From positions 1 to 12,595 of the forward strand of contig CAYXZZ010000042.1 of assembly GCA_964470055.1 (NCBI GenBank): DNA of 12,595 bases, read 5' to 3'. This stretch comes from JAEDES01 sp964470055 (GTDB lineage: Bacteria; Bacillota_I; Bacilli_A; RF39; UBA660). Under the pieces are notes generated by a model. It did no database searches and was not told where the DNA came from. It saw only the letters and a program-made list of their open reading frames with translations. Below are positions 1 to 7,881 of this stretch, one piece after another. The position numbers and the translations under genes were made by a program. How positions within the stretch are numbered: position 1 is the first letter of the stretch; each line of letters opens with the position of its first letter.

Positions 1-19
1 TCTATGTGTCTTTTTTTTA

Positions 20-34
20 TGTCCTAACCGGACA
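20..34. repeat. Short inverted repeat TGTCC-N5-GGACA
   Basis: A perfect 5-bp stem with a 5-base TAACC loop lies at the left edge of the window, upstream of the essC promoter. It is followed on the plus strand only by a broken T-rich run, so it could be a weak terminator of a gene to the left, or a protein-binding site. Five base pairs is close to chance and the flank is cut off by the window edge. Confidence 0.2.
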
Positions 35-86
35 CTTACTTTTTCTATTTATATCTTAAAAATTAGCAAATTTCATATAAATAAAA

Positions 87-115
87 CTGACTTTTTTCTG
101 ATAGTATGATATACT
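87..115 (+). promoter_or_regulatory. Probable sigma-A promoter of essC
   Basis: CTGACT (87-92, 4 of 6 matches to the -35 consensus) and TATACT (110-115, 5 of 6 to the -10 consensus) are separated by exactly 17 bases. Transcription would begin near 122, just ahead of the AGGAG at 135-139 and the TTG start at 148. The spacing supports the promoter, and its position means the ATG at 106 cannot be the start of the gene. Confidence 0.6.
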
Positions 116-116
116 A
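102..116. repeat. Palindrome overlapping the essC -10 box (possible operator)
   Basis: TAGTAT (102-107) and ATACTA (111-116) are perfect inverted arms around a 3-base centre. The right arm covers the proposed -10 box of essC. A repressor bound here would block the promoter. This is inferred from position only; in such AT-rich DNA a 6-bp arm can occur by chance, and no regulator gene is visible nearby. Confidence 0.25.
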
Positions 117-147
117 CTTTATAGTAGAAAGAATAGGAGTGGTTATT

Positions 148-3100
148 TTGCGCGTTTTTATTTTAGACAAAGAAAGAATTACCAAATTTAATCTACCAAA
201 CAAAGTATCCGGAGTCTACGCCATAGACTACTTACCTGTTGGTTCTAAAATCAAAAGAACTGTAAGTATTGAAGCAAGAGACAATAAATGGATAATTAAA
301 AGTAATGGTAGCGTTAACATAGTAAGCGGAAACATGATTCAAGAAGTAGCCGAACTAGAAGAATATCAATACCAACCAATTCAAATCAAAGGACGCAACG
401 ACTACGTCGGAATTTACTGCGTCCCAAGTGTAGAAGAAAAATTCACAAGATACCAAATCCAAAATGGTGCAATTACTATCGGATCGGCTAACGACACAAG
501 TATCTGCTACGTAAATAACCACGTCATGGCTCATCACATATCAATAAATCCTGCTCAAGATGGTTCATACTACATAACTGCAACAGATGATGATTCTCAT
601 TTTGTATATTTGAATGACAAAAGAATAACCCAAACAAAAATCAAAGTTGGAGATGTTATATTTTTATACGGATTAAAAATTATTTGGATGGGAAATTTTG
701 TTCAAATCAATCAGCCAAAAGATAAAATATATATAAATAATTTTAATTTATCAACATATATCGAAAAAAATCCTCAAGATAACACCCAAGTAGAACCAGT
801 CAGTGATGAGGAAATGGCTATAGAACTATATAACAATCATGATTACTTTTTTCACACTCCAAGATTAAAACAAAGTCTAGTTTTAGAAGAAATAAATATT
901 GACGCTCCTCCACAAGCCCAAGAACAAGAAGATACACCATTTCTATTAACTTTAGGTTCAATGATTACTATGCTTTCATCATCAATTATGAACGCTTATA
1001 CAACAATCTATGGTATTGCTAGTGGTCAAAAAACTCTAACTGATTCCATTCCAGGATTAGTTATGTGTATTAGTATGCTATTAGGTGGTGCCGTTATGCC
1101 ACGTATAACAGCAAGTTATCAAAAAAATAAAAACAAGAAAAAAGAAAAGAAACGTCAGCAAAAATATAAAGCCTACGTAAAAGAAAAAGAAGAAGAAATA
1201 AATGCAAAACTTGTTAATCAAGCTCAAATACTTCGTGCCAACAACATGAGTATCAGTGACTGTTACAGTTTAGTATTTGGAAAAAGTAAAACTGCAATCT
1301 GGAGCAAAGAAATAAGAGACGAAGACTTCTTAAGTGTAAAAGTAGGCATGGGTAACTGTCCTGCAAAAATAAAAATAACTGCCCCAGAAAAACACTTCAC
1401 ATTAGAAGAAGATAATTTAATAAATTTAGTTACCGAAGTTACAAGCAAATTACATACTTTAGATAACGTACCAATTACTTTCTCTTTTTCAGACAAAAAT
1501 ATTTCAGCCTTTATTTGTAATTCATCATACAATCAAGATTTTCTAAACGGTGTTTTCCTACAACTAATGGCTTATCATAGTGCTGTTGACCTAAAATTAA
1601 TTTTCATGTTAACAGACAAATCACAATTTGATTTCAGTTATGCAAAATTTGCACCACACTGTATCACAGAAGATAAAACAACTAGATTTTATGCCAACAA
1701 TATGAAAGACATAAAAAAGATTTCAACGTATTTAGAAAACATTTTTCAACTAAGAAAAAAAGAATATTTTGGTAAAGAAGATAAAGATGAAGAAAAACGA
1801 GCAATTGGCAATGAAGTAGATAAAAATAGTGGCTTTAGAAATTTCGATACTTACTATCTAATTGTCACAAACGACTATACAGCCATTAAAGATGTTCCAA
1901 TTATCAATGAAATAATTGATTCAAAAGTAAACTTAGGATTCTCTTTAAATATTATTGATGACTCTTTACAAAGTCTTCCAAATGAATGTTCTGCATTTAT
2001 TGAAGTATTAGACAAAGAAAGTTGTATCATTGAAAAAGATCTAAATAATCAACTACGTTTTGTCCCAGAAATAGTAACGGGACTAAATATGCGTGCTGTT
2101 GCTAATCGTCTTGCAAACATCCCAATATCATTTGTTGATGAAGCCTCCTCACTTCCAACAAGTCTTACTTTCCTAGAGATGTACAATGTCGCAAGAATCG
2201 AACAATTAAACATTAGAAATCGATGGAGAACAAATGATCCAATCACCTCTTTATCGGCACCAATCGGAGTTCACACTAGTGGTGATTTGTTCACATTGGA
2301 CTTACATGAAAAATTCCATGGTCCTCACGGACTAGTTGCCGGTTCTACTGGTTCCGGAAAATCAGAATTTATTGTTACTTATTTATTATCAATGGCCGTA
2401 AATTATCATCCAGATGAAGTACAATTCGTACTTATCGATTACAAAGGTGGAGGTTTAGCCATGGCCTTTGATAATCATGAAACAAAAACAAGAATTCCTC
2501 ACGTTGTTGGTACAATTACCAACTTAGATACCGCTGAAATGAACAGAACTCTAGTCTCAATTAACTCAGAATTAAAAAGACGTCAAAGAATGTTCAATGA
2601 AGCAAAAGAAATAACAGGTGAAAGTACAATTGACATCTATAAATATCAAAAATATTATCGGAATGGAATTCTAGAAAAACCAATCTCACACTTATTCATT
2701 GTCAGTGATGAGTTTGCTGAATTAAAAGCCCAACAACCAGAATTTATGAATGAGCTAATTTCAACAGCCCGTATCGGACGTTCCTTAGGAGTACACTTAA
2801 TTCTAGCAACTCAAAAACCATCTGGTGTCGTTAACGATCAAATCTGGTCAAACACAAAATTCCGTGTCTGCTTAAAAGTAGCCGATCGAAGTGACTCAAT
2901 GGAAGTACTAAAAAAACCAGATGCCGCCAGCATCAAAGAAACCGGACGCTTCTACTTACAAGTAGGATTTGATGAATATTTTGACATCGGTCAATCAGGA
3001 TGGGCTGGAGCAAAATATATTCCAAGTGACGCAGTTATTAAAAAAGTTGATGATTCTATCAAATTTATAGACAACGTTGGATCAGTCACTAGAACTATAA

Positions 3101-4776
3101 CAGAACTAGTAAAACGTCAAGAAAAAGCCGAAAAAGGTGACCAATTATCTAACATAGTTAAACACATTACTGAAATCGCAACTTCTGAAGAATATGTTCC
3201 ACAAAAACTATGGCTTGATAAAATACCTGCTGAAATATTCCTAGGAAATTTAAAGAAAAAATACAATTATCAATCAGAACCATACGTCATTAATCCAATC
3301 ATCGGAGAATATGATAAACCGGCTGCTCAAATGCAAGGTCTACTAACCGTCAATCTTACAACAGCCAATACTCTAATTTGGGGAATGAATGATAGTGGAA
3401 AAGAAGATTTACTAACAACAATGATTTATTCAACTATAGCCGATCACAGTCCAGAAGAAATAAATATGTACATTCTAGACTTCGGTGCAGAAACTTTAAA
3501 AATCTTCAACAAAGCACCTCATATTGGAGAAGTATGTACTGTTGAAGATCAAGATCAAATCATCAACATGTTTGTTATGATCGATCGAGAACTTGATAGA
3601 CGTAAAGAATTATTTGTGGATTATGGTGGAAGTTATACAAATTACATTGAACAAAGTGGAAACAAACTACCATTAATAACTATTGTCATTAATAATTATG
3701 AAGTATTCTCTGAAACAATGGGCAACTTCGTAGAATTACTTTCTACTATGTACCGTGATGCCCTAAAATGCGGAGTGTCATTTGTAATCACAACAGGAGC
3801 CGCTAATAGTTTCCGTCCACGTTTAGCAGAATATTTTTCAAATAAACTATGTCTACAAATGGCAAATGATACAGACTATAGAACATTATTAATGTGTGAA
3901 AAAGGTCTAATCCCATACAAAGTAAAAGGACGAGGTATTACAGGTATTGGAGACTTAAAACTAGAATTCCAAACTGCATACATAACTAAACCTGATAAAG
4001 TTAATCAAACAATCCGTGAAGGAATTCAAGTTCTTCAAAAGAATTACACCTCTCATGCAATGAGAGTTCCAGTTCTACCAGAAACAGTCTCAGTAAATCA
4101 CCTAGCCCAAGACATTAAAGATTTAGCCCATGTACCAATTGGTGTTGATATTGATTCTAAATTTAGCGCAACATATGACTTCATTAAAGATAAAGTAAAC
4201 GTAATATTAGGAGACACAATGTCAGACCATGAAAGTTTCTTCTTCTCATTATTTAACATCTTAAGAAGAATTCCACAAACCAAAGTAAGGGTTTTAGATA
4301 TAGCCAAATCATATGATGCCGCAAAAATACCAGTCGAATGCTTTAAAGATAATTTCGATGCTATTATACCTGCCTTAATGCAAGAAATGGAAAAAAATAC
4401 TAGTGAAATTAATCGTGTATACGTCATTAATGGCATTTCTAGATTAAAATCAAAACTTAGTGAAAAAACACTTCCACTGTATGAAAAATTCTTTAAAATG
4501 GCCAAAGAAAGCACCAACACAATTCTAATACTAGCCGATAATACTCAAGGATATCAAAAAATAGAAATAGAAACTTGGTTCAATGATATCATAAATGAAA
4601 ATAGAGGAATTTGGTTAGGAAAAGGCATAGGTGATCAATTAGCAATCAAATCAGAAAATATCAGTCAAGATATTAGAAACCAAGAATTTAACGATATGGC
4701 CTTTATCATAGAAGAAGATAAAGTCATTCCAATTAAAAAAGTTGTTACGGACAAGGAGGTAGAAAATGAAAAATAA
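148..4776 (+). CDS. essC: Type VIIb secretion system motor ATPase EssC
   Basis: This 1542-residue membrane-bound FtsK/SpoIIIE-type ATPase powers export of WXG100-type proteins through the T7SSb machine. The N-terminus has two forkhead-associated-like domains (about 1-95 and 96-195). Two hydrophobic segments follow (about 265-290 and 302-323), then a Lys/Glu-rich linker. The first ATPase domain is intact, with Walker A GSTGSGKS at 732-739 and Walker B LFIVSDEF with Asp854-Glu855. The second has a degenerate P-loop, GMNDSGKE (1079-1086), lacking the Ser/Thr after Lys. The third (GDTMSDHES, from 1355) lacks both the Gly and Lys. This order of two FHA, two membrane spans and three ATPase modules is typical of EssC/YukB. 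The TTG at 148 is chosen as start because AGGAG at 135-139 precedes it and the in-frame ATG at 106 lies inside the promoter. The 3' end overlaps esaB by 11 bases. The gene is complete. Confidence 0.95.
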   Translation: MRVFILDKERITKFNLPNKVSGVYAIDYLPVGSKIKRTVSIEARDNKWIIKSNGSVNIVSGNMIQEVAELEEYQYQPIQIKGRNDYVGIYCVPSVEEKFTRYQIQNGAITIGSANDTSICYVNNHVMAHHISINPAQDGSYYITATDDDSHFVYLNDKRITQTKIKVGDVIFLYGLKIIWMGNFVQINQPKDKIYINNFNLSTYIEKNPQDNTQVEPVSDEEMAIELYNNHDYFFHTPRLKQSLVLEEINIDAPPQAQEQEDTPFLLTLGSMITMLSSSIMNAYTTIYGIASGQKTLTDSIPGLVMCISMLLGGAVMPRITASYQKNKNKKKEKKRQQKYKAYVKEKEEEINAKLVNQAQILRANNMSISDCYSLVFGKSKTAIWSKEIRDEDFLSVKVGMGNCPAKIKITAPEKHFTLEEDNLINLVTEVTSKLHTLDNVPITFSFSDKNISAFICNSSYNQDFLNGVFLQLMAYHSAVDLKLIFMLTDKSQFDFSYAKFAPHCITEDKTTRFYANNMKDIKKISTYLENIFQLRKKEYFGKEDKDEEKRAIGNEVDKNSGFRNFDTYYLIVTNDYTAIKDVPIINEIIDSKVNLGFSLNIIDDSLQSLPNECSAFIEVLDKESCIIEKDLNNQLRFVPEIVTGLNMRAVANRLANIPISFVDEASSLPTSLTFLEMYNVARIEQLNIRNRWRTNDPITSLSAPIGVHTSGDLFTLDLHEKFHGPHGLVAGSTGSGKSEFIVTYLLSMAVNYHPDEVQFVLIDYKGGGLAMAFDNHETKTRIPHVVGTITNLDTAEMNRTLVSINSELKRRQRMFNEAKEITGESTIDIYKYQKYYRNGILEKPISHLFIVSDEFAELKAQQPEFMNELISTARIGRSLGVHLILATQKPSGVVNDQIWSNTKFRVCLKVADRSDSMEVLKKPDAASIKETGRFYLQVGFDEYFDIGQSGWAGAKYIPSDAVIKKVDDSIKFIDNVGSVTRTITELVKRQEKAEKGDQLSNIVKHITEIATSEEYVPQKLWLDKIPAEIFLGNLKKKYNYQSEPYVINPIIGEYDKPAAQMQGLLTVNLTTANTLIWGMNDSGKEDLLTTMIYSTIADHSPEEINMYILDFGAETLKIFNKAPHIGEVCTVEDQDQIINMFVMIDRELDRRKELFVDYGGSYTNYIEQSGNKLPLITIVINNYEVFSETMGNFVELLSTMYRDALKCGVSFVITTGAANSFRPRLAEYFSNKLCLQMANDTDYRTLLMCEKGLIPYKVKGRGITGIGDLKLEFQTAYITKPDKVNQTIREGIQVLQKNYTSHAMRVPVLPETVSVNHLAQDIKDLAHVPIGVDIDSKFSATYDFIKDKVNVILGDTMSDHESFFFSLFNILRRIPQTKVRVLDIAKSYDAAKIPVECFKDNFDAIIPALMQEMEKNTSEINRVYVINGISRLKSKLSEKTLPLYEKFFKMAKESTNTILILADNTQGYQKIEIETWFNDIINENRGIWLGKGIGDQLAIKSENISQDIRNQEFNDMAFIIEEDKVIPIKKVVTDKEVENEK

Positions 4777-5020
4777 AGTTTTAGTAGAACTAGTCGTTCC
4801 TACAATAGAGTCAAGTTTTGATGTCTACCTACCAATTAATAAACGTATCGGCAACATTATCACACTTTTAAATAAAACAGTTGCTGAATTCTCCGAAGGA
4901 TGTTATGAGGGAACAAATAATACAGCGTTATATAATCGTGAAACAAACGAAAAATATGACGTAAACGCCCTTTTATATAACACAGACATTCGTAATGGAA
5001 CAACTTTAATACTTCTATAA
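4766..5020 (+). CDS. esaB: EsaB/YukD-like ubiquitin-fold T7SS protein
   Basis: An 84-residue cytosolic protein. Its beta-rich start (KVLVELVVP), a middle helix (IGNIITLLNKTVAEF) and the ending NGTTLILL match the ubiquitin-like YukD/EsaB family in length and layout. EsaB is a conserved accessory or regulatory component of T7SSb; its exact biochemical role is not settled in general. It has a strong AAGGAGGT site at 4753-4760, five bases before the ATG, lying within the end of essC. The reading frames overlap by 11 bases, which indicates one transcript and translational coupling. A hairpin terminator follows directly. Assignment rests on both the sequence pattern and the tight pairing with essC. 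Confidence 0.85.
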   Translation: MKNKVLVELVVPTIESSFDVYLPINKRIGNIITLLNKTVAEFSEGCYEGTNNTALYNRETNEKYDVNALLYNTDIRNGTTLILL

Positions 5021-5050
5021 AACAATTACACACAAGTAATTGTTTTTTTT
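5020..5050 (+). terminator. Intrinsic terminator after essC-esaB
   Basis: ACAATTAC (5022-5029) and GTAATTGT (5036-5043) form a perfect 8-bp stem around a 6-base loop, followed by an unbroken T run to 5050. Flanking A and T bases extend the stem. It ends the essC-esaB transcript immediately after the esaB stop codon and separates it from the metallopeptidase-like gene. Confidence 0.85.
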
Positions 5051-5080
5051 CGAGAGAATCGCTAAAAGAAAACAAACAAC

Positions 5081-5102
5081 TAAGTAAAATTTTTTCTACT
5101 TA
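5081..5102. repeat. Inverted repeat TAAGTA-N10-TACTTA upstream of a promoter
   Basis: Perfect 6-bp arms (5081-5086 and 5097-5102) flank a 10-base A/T centre, about 22 bases upstream of the -35 box of the next gene. No T run follows, so it does not look like a terminator. It could be an activator or repressor site. The AT-rich context makes chance a fair alternative. Confidence 0.2.
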
Positions 5103-5124
5103 ACAGTCAACCTACTTTCAATAA

Positions 5125-5153
5125 TTGAGATAAAAAAATATATATGATAAAAT
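5125..5153 (+). promoter_or_regulatory. Probable promoter of the metallopeptidase-like gene
   Basis: TTGAGA (5125-5130) and TAAAAT (5148-5153) are separated by 17 bases, with a TG dinucleotide just upstream of the -10 box (extended -10). The expected transcription start is near 5160, so the ribosome-binding site at 5166-5173 and the ATG at 5179 lie directly downstream. This gives the gene its own promoter, separate from essC-esaB. Confidence 0.65.
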
Positions 5154-5178
5154 AAGTATAATGATAAGGAGGATATAT

Positions 5179-6912
5179 ATGGCCGAATCTAATAATAAAC
5201 CAAGATACAAACTTAGTCGTTTAAAAAAAGCAGGTATTGCTATTGGCCTAACTCTTGCTGTTGCAACAACTGCTTTTACGGGTGGAATGATTAAAATAAT
5301 GTATGACGCAGTTCATCCCACAACAATAAATCAATCATCATATCAAACAGACCAAATTGAAGTAACTAACGACTATATTGATACCATTAAAAGTAATGAG
5401 CTCAAAGTATATGATGAAGATACATCAACAACATCTATAACTTTAAGTAACTACAATTATTTAAACTTTATGAGTGAGTTAGATACCGGTGATTACACCT
5501 TTGATAATGCAAAATATTATGGTTTAGAAGAGTCCTTAGCACTATATCAAACTGCAGAAATAACTAAATCAACAAATTCTGATTTGTTAGATACTAACGG
5601 ATTATTAGACGCCAATAAACTACTTCAAAAAGTAAAAGAAAACAACGAAGTATATATGCAACAAGGAAAAAATTCAATTAATGCTTTTTACACTGATTTA
5701 AGTAGTTCAGATATTACAAAGATTTGCACCCTAATAACAGAAGTAGTCAACAGTAAGTTTAACAATATTGAAATAAACAAAGTAGCCAATACTTTAACAC
5801 AATTAACTATGTTTAAGAATACAGGTTCCGCATCAAATGCCTATATTACAAATAATTTAACCTTTGTTTATAATCCATCTATGACTGGAATGTATGCCGA
5901 TGTAAAAGAAATAACAGGTGAAACTGATAATCCAGAAGAAATATTAAAATCCGTTATCGTTCATGAAGTAATGCATTTATTAGAATATAGTGCCAATGAC
6001 AATAATTCTGAAAATGGTATCGAAGCAGGAATTTGTAGAATGTATAACATTCCAAATCAAGAACAAAAAGTTCCAGTAGACTCTCTTTGGAATACTTGGC
6101 TTTTAGAAGCAGCCGCCGAACTTGGAATGTCTGATTATATGAACATATCCCCAGGTACTTATGCAAAAAAAATATCTTATGTAAGATCCTACAATTTAAG
6201 TCGTTTCAATGATTTAGAACTAGAAACTCAAGGATTAGAAGATGTCACATTTAATCATACATTAGAAGAGTCATACAGAAATTTAGAATTAAACACATCT
6301 GAAGAACAAAGAGAGTTCTTAAACTTTCTTTATTCAATAGAAATAACTCAATCTGACCCAAATGACTTCTGGGAAAATTACACTAGTATAACCGGAATAA
6401 CTCCTACAGAAACTGAAAAAACATCCATTAGAATGGACATCCGTACAGATGCAGTAAAATATCTAACAAGAAATTTCTACCAAAATCTAGCCGATTCCAT
6501 CTATGAAAGAAATGTAACCGATTTAGATACAGCCTTTTATCTAATGCGCAATTGGGAATTAGATACTTATAACCACTTAGAATATACAAAAACATCTGCT
6601 CTTCCTCACGCTGAAGAATTCATACTATGGCACAATGAAATACAAACACAATTCTTTCAAGCAATAGCAGAAAGTAATGGTCTCACACAAGAACAAGTAA
6701 CCACAATGTATGAAGACTATAATCTCCAAGCAAACGTAAACAATGAAATATTTGATAATTGTAATCTAAATAATTATAGTGCTTATACAAGTTCATATAT
6801 AACAACAGCCAAGACAAATTACTCGACTGCAAACTTCACAAGAAATAATGCCGTTACAGACTATATAAATACTAAAAACACATCTTTAGAAAATACCCAA
6901 CCAACAAAATAA
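5179..6912 (+). CDS. Membrane-anchored putative zinc metallopeptidase of unknown family
   Basis: A 577-residue protein I cannot assign to a named family. Residues 1-17 are basic and cytoplasmic, about 18-38 form one hydrophobic segment (signal anchor or uncleaved signal peptide), and the rest should lie outside the cell. HEVMH at 262-266 fits the zincin HEXXH motif, with two His as zinc ligands and Glu as catalytic base. About 48 residues later LLEAAAELGM supplies Glu310 or Glu314, which could be the third zinc ligand of a gluzincin. The C-terminal 230 residues look helical and rich in aromatic and acidic residues, with a low-complexity Asn/Thr/Tyr-rich tail. ATG 5179 is chosen because AAGGAGGA (5166-5173) precedes it; the in-frame ATG at 5161 would sit at the transcription start. 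It lies between essC-esaB and a convergent WXG100 operon, which suggests a T7SS link, but activity and substrate are unknown. Confidence 0.65.
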   Translation: MAESNNKPRYKLSRLKKAGIAIGLTLAVATTAFTGGMIKIMYDAVHPTTINQSSYQTDQIEVTNDYIDTIKSNELKVYDEDTSTTSITLSNYNYLNFMSELDTGDYTFDNAKYYGLEESLALYQTAEITKSTNSDLLDTNGLLDANKLLQKVKENNEVYMQQGKNSINAFYTDLSSSDITKICTLITEVVNSKFNNIEINKVANTLTQLTMFKNTGSASNAYITNNLTFVYNPSMTGMYADVKEITGETDNPEEILKSVIVHEVMHLLEYSANDNNSENGIEAGICRMYNIPNQEQKVPVDSLWNTWLLEAAAELGMSDYMNISPGTYAKKISYVRSYNLSRFNDLELETQGLEDVTFNHTLEESYRNLELNTSEEQREFLNFLYSIEITQSDPNDFWENYTSITGITPTETEKTSIRMDIRTDAVKYLTRNFYQNLADSIYERNVTDLDTAFYLMRNWELDTYNHLEYTKTSALPHAEEFILWHNEIQTQFFQAIAESNGLTQEQVTTMYEDYNLQANVNNEIFDNCNLNNYSAYTSSYITTAKTNYSTANFTRNNAVTDYINTKNTSLENTQPTK

Positions 6913-6943
6913 AAACTAGCTGTTATAAAACACCTAGTTTTTT
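6911..6943. terminator. Bidirectional terminator between convergent operons
   Basis: CTAG and TGTT (6916-6919, 6921-6924) pair with AACA and CTAG (6929-6932, 6934-6937), with one C-C mismatch and an ATAA loop. A run of A precedes and a run of T follows. On the plus strand it ends the metallopeptidase-like gene. On the minus strand the stem is followed by TTTTTATTTT and would end the six-gene WXG operon. It lies at the convergence point. Confidence 0.8.
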
Positions 6944-6959
6944 GTTTCAAATAAATATT

Positions 6960-7268
6960 TTAAACAATAGTATTCCTACGTTTAACTTGATAAACAGGCA
7001 ATTGATTTGCTTGAATATTTAATTTATCAATCATAGAATTATAATTTTTATTACTATTAACAAGCCAATTTCTAATATTAGATAATTGCTCTTTTCTAAC
7101 CTTTAAATCTTCAATAGTATTAGATAGCGTAGTTCTTCTATAAAAGTCACTTGGAATAAAACTCTGTTGTAAATAACTAATTGCTTCTCCTAAAGAACTA
7201 ATAACACTTTCCAAAGAAGAAATGCAACTATTTTCAATTGGACCATAATTTAATTCAACTTTTGCCAT
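6960..7268 (-). CDS. Small helical T7SS-associated protein, last gene of WXG operon
   Basis: A 102-residue, probably all-helical protein with no signal peptide or membrane segment. Residues about 10-36 and 48-90 look like two long amphipathic helices joined by a short stretch containing SFIPSDF. The second is rich in Lys, Asn, Ile and Leu. There is no WXG motif. The short basic tail ends KRRNTIV. The size and helical pattern resemble the small partner proteins encoded beside T7SSb substrates (YwqI-like or SACOL2603-like), but I cannot confirm a family. Its ATG overlaps the preceding stop codon (TAATG) with no good ribosome-binding site, so translation is probably coupled. It is the sixth and last gene of the operon. 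Confidence 0.7.
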   Translation of the reverse strand: MAKVELNYGPIENSCISSLESVISSLGEAISYLQQSFIPSDFYRRTTLSNTIEDLKVRKEQLSNIRNWLVNSNKNYNSMIDKLNIQANQLPVYQVKRRNTIV

Positions 7269-7552
7269 TACTTATCATCCCACTTTGCAATAATACGATT
7301 AACATTATCACCAGTATTCTTAATAACTTTACCATACATTTTAAGATAATCTCCAAAATCAGTAAATTTCTTTTTATCTGCTGGCAATTTAGCCACATAA
7401 GAATCTGCACTACTACCTGACCAGGCAGTCACATTAATTTTTGATAAAGAATCAAACAATGTATTAATACAAGAAGTATATTCATCACATAGACTTACTA
7501 TACTTTCTCCACAACTAATCAATTTATCTCCATCTGCTCTTATTTCCGCCAT
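7268..7552 (-). CDS. WXG100 family protein (WSG turn)
   Basis: A 94-residue ESAT-6-like protein. Trp44-Ser45-Gly46 lies at the middle, flanked by two helices (about 5-38 and 47-88), the standard WXG100 layout of a helical hairpin that dimerises and is exported by EssC-type machines. The WSGSSADSYVAKL stretch matches the family pattern of Trp-X-Gly followed by small residues and an aromatic. Cys14, Cys22 and Cys28 in the first helix are unusual for an exported protein. The start is taken as ATG 7552, with GGGTG six bases upstream; an in-frame GTG at 7561 would add only three residues (MKC). It follows the preceding gene by 12 bases. Confidence 0.85.
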   Translation of the reverse strand: MAEIRADGDKLISCGESIVSLCDEYTSCINTLFDSLSKINVTAWSGSSADSYVAKLPADKKKFTDFGDYLKMYGKVIKNTGDNVNRIIAKWDDK

Positions 7553-7564
7553 ACACTTCACCCA

Positions 7565-7873
7565 TTACGCAGTTGCTTCTTCTGCTTCTTTCTCTTCAAT
7601 TTCCCTATTAAGACTATATATCTTAGAATTTATTGAAGATAAACATACATTCAAATTATTTAAATCCGTCGCCAAACTATCCTTAGCCTTCTCAAGCTCT
7701 CCACTCTTACATGCTACTCCATTAACAAGGTAATTACTACCAAGTACATATGTCGTAGTAGATAAACCATCATTTATAGAAGTACGAGAAAGAACGTTAA
7801 TAGCATTTGTAACGTTCTCTCGTAAAATCCTATATTTTGATCTTTTTGAATATAATTCGTAAAGACTACTCAT
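7565..7873 (-). CDS. Small coiled-coil T7SS-associated protein (VNG turn)
   Basis: A 102-residue protein with an N-terminal helix (about 5-31), a middle section holding YLVNGVACKSGELEKA (47-62) and a long C-terminal helix likely to form a coiled coil, ending in an acidic EIEEKEAEEATA tail. Val50-Asn51-Gly52 sits where a WXG protein has its Trp-X-Gly turn, so it may be a diverged member of that fold. It also resembles the YwqH/DUF5082 proteins found beside T7SSb effectors, by size and layout only. No Shine-Dalgarno sequence is evident; the gene begins 8 bases after the preceding stop, so coupling is likely. Confidence 0.65.
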   Translation of the reverse strand: MSSLYELYSKRSKYRILRENVTNAINVLSRTSINDGLSTTTYVLGSNYLVNGVACKSGELEKAKDSLATDLNNLNVCLSSINSKIYSLNREIEEKEAEEATA

Positions 7874-7881
7874 ACACTAAA

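Noticed and set aside
4098..4520. A 140-codon open frame on the minus strand
   Set aside because: It lies wholly inside essC on the opposite strand, with no promoter, ribosome-binding site or recognisable protein. Other short frames inside essC, the peptidase gene and proS were dropped for the same reason.
5161..5181. Start of the metallopeptidase-like gene at ATG 5161
   Set aside because: This ATG falls at the predicted transcription start and has no ribosome-binding site; the AAGGAGGA lies after it and serves the ATG at 5179.
5179..6912. The peptidase-like protein as a diverged EssB or EsaA
   Set aside because: EssB has a large cytoplasmic pseudokinase domain before its membrane span, and EsaA has several spans. 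This protein has only 17 cytoplasmic residues and one span, with HEXXH outside.
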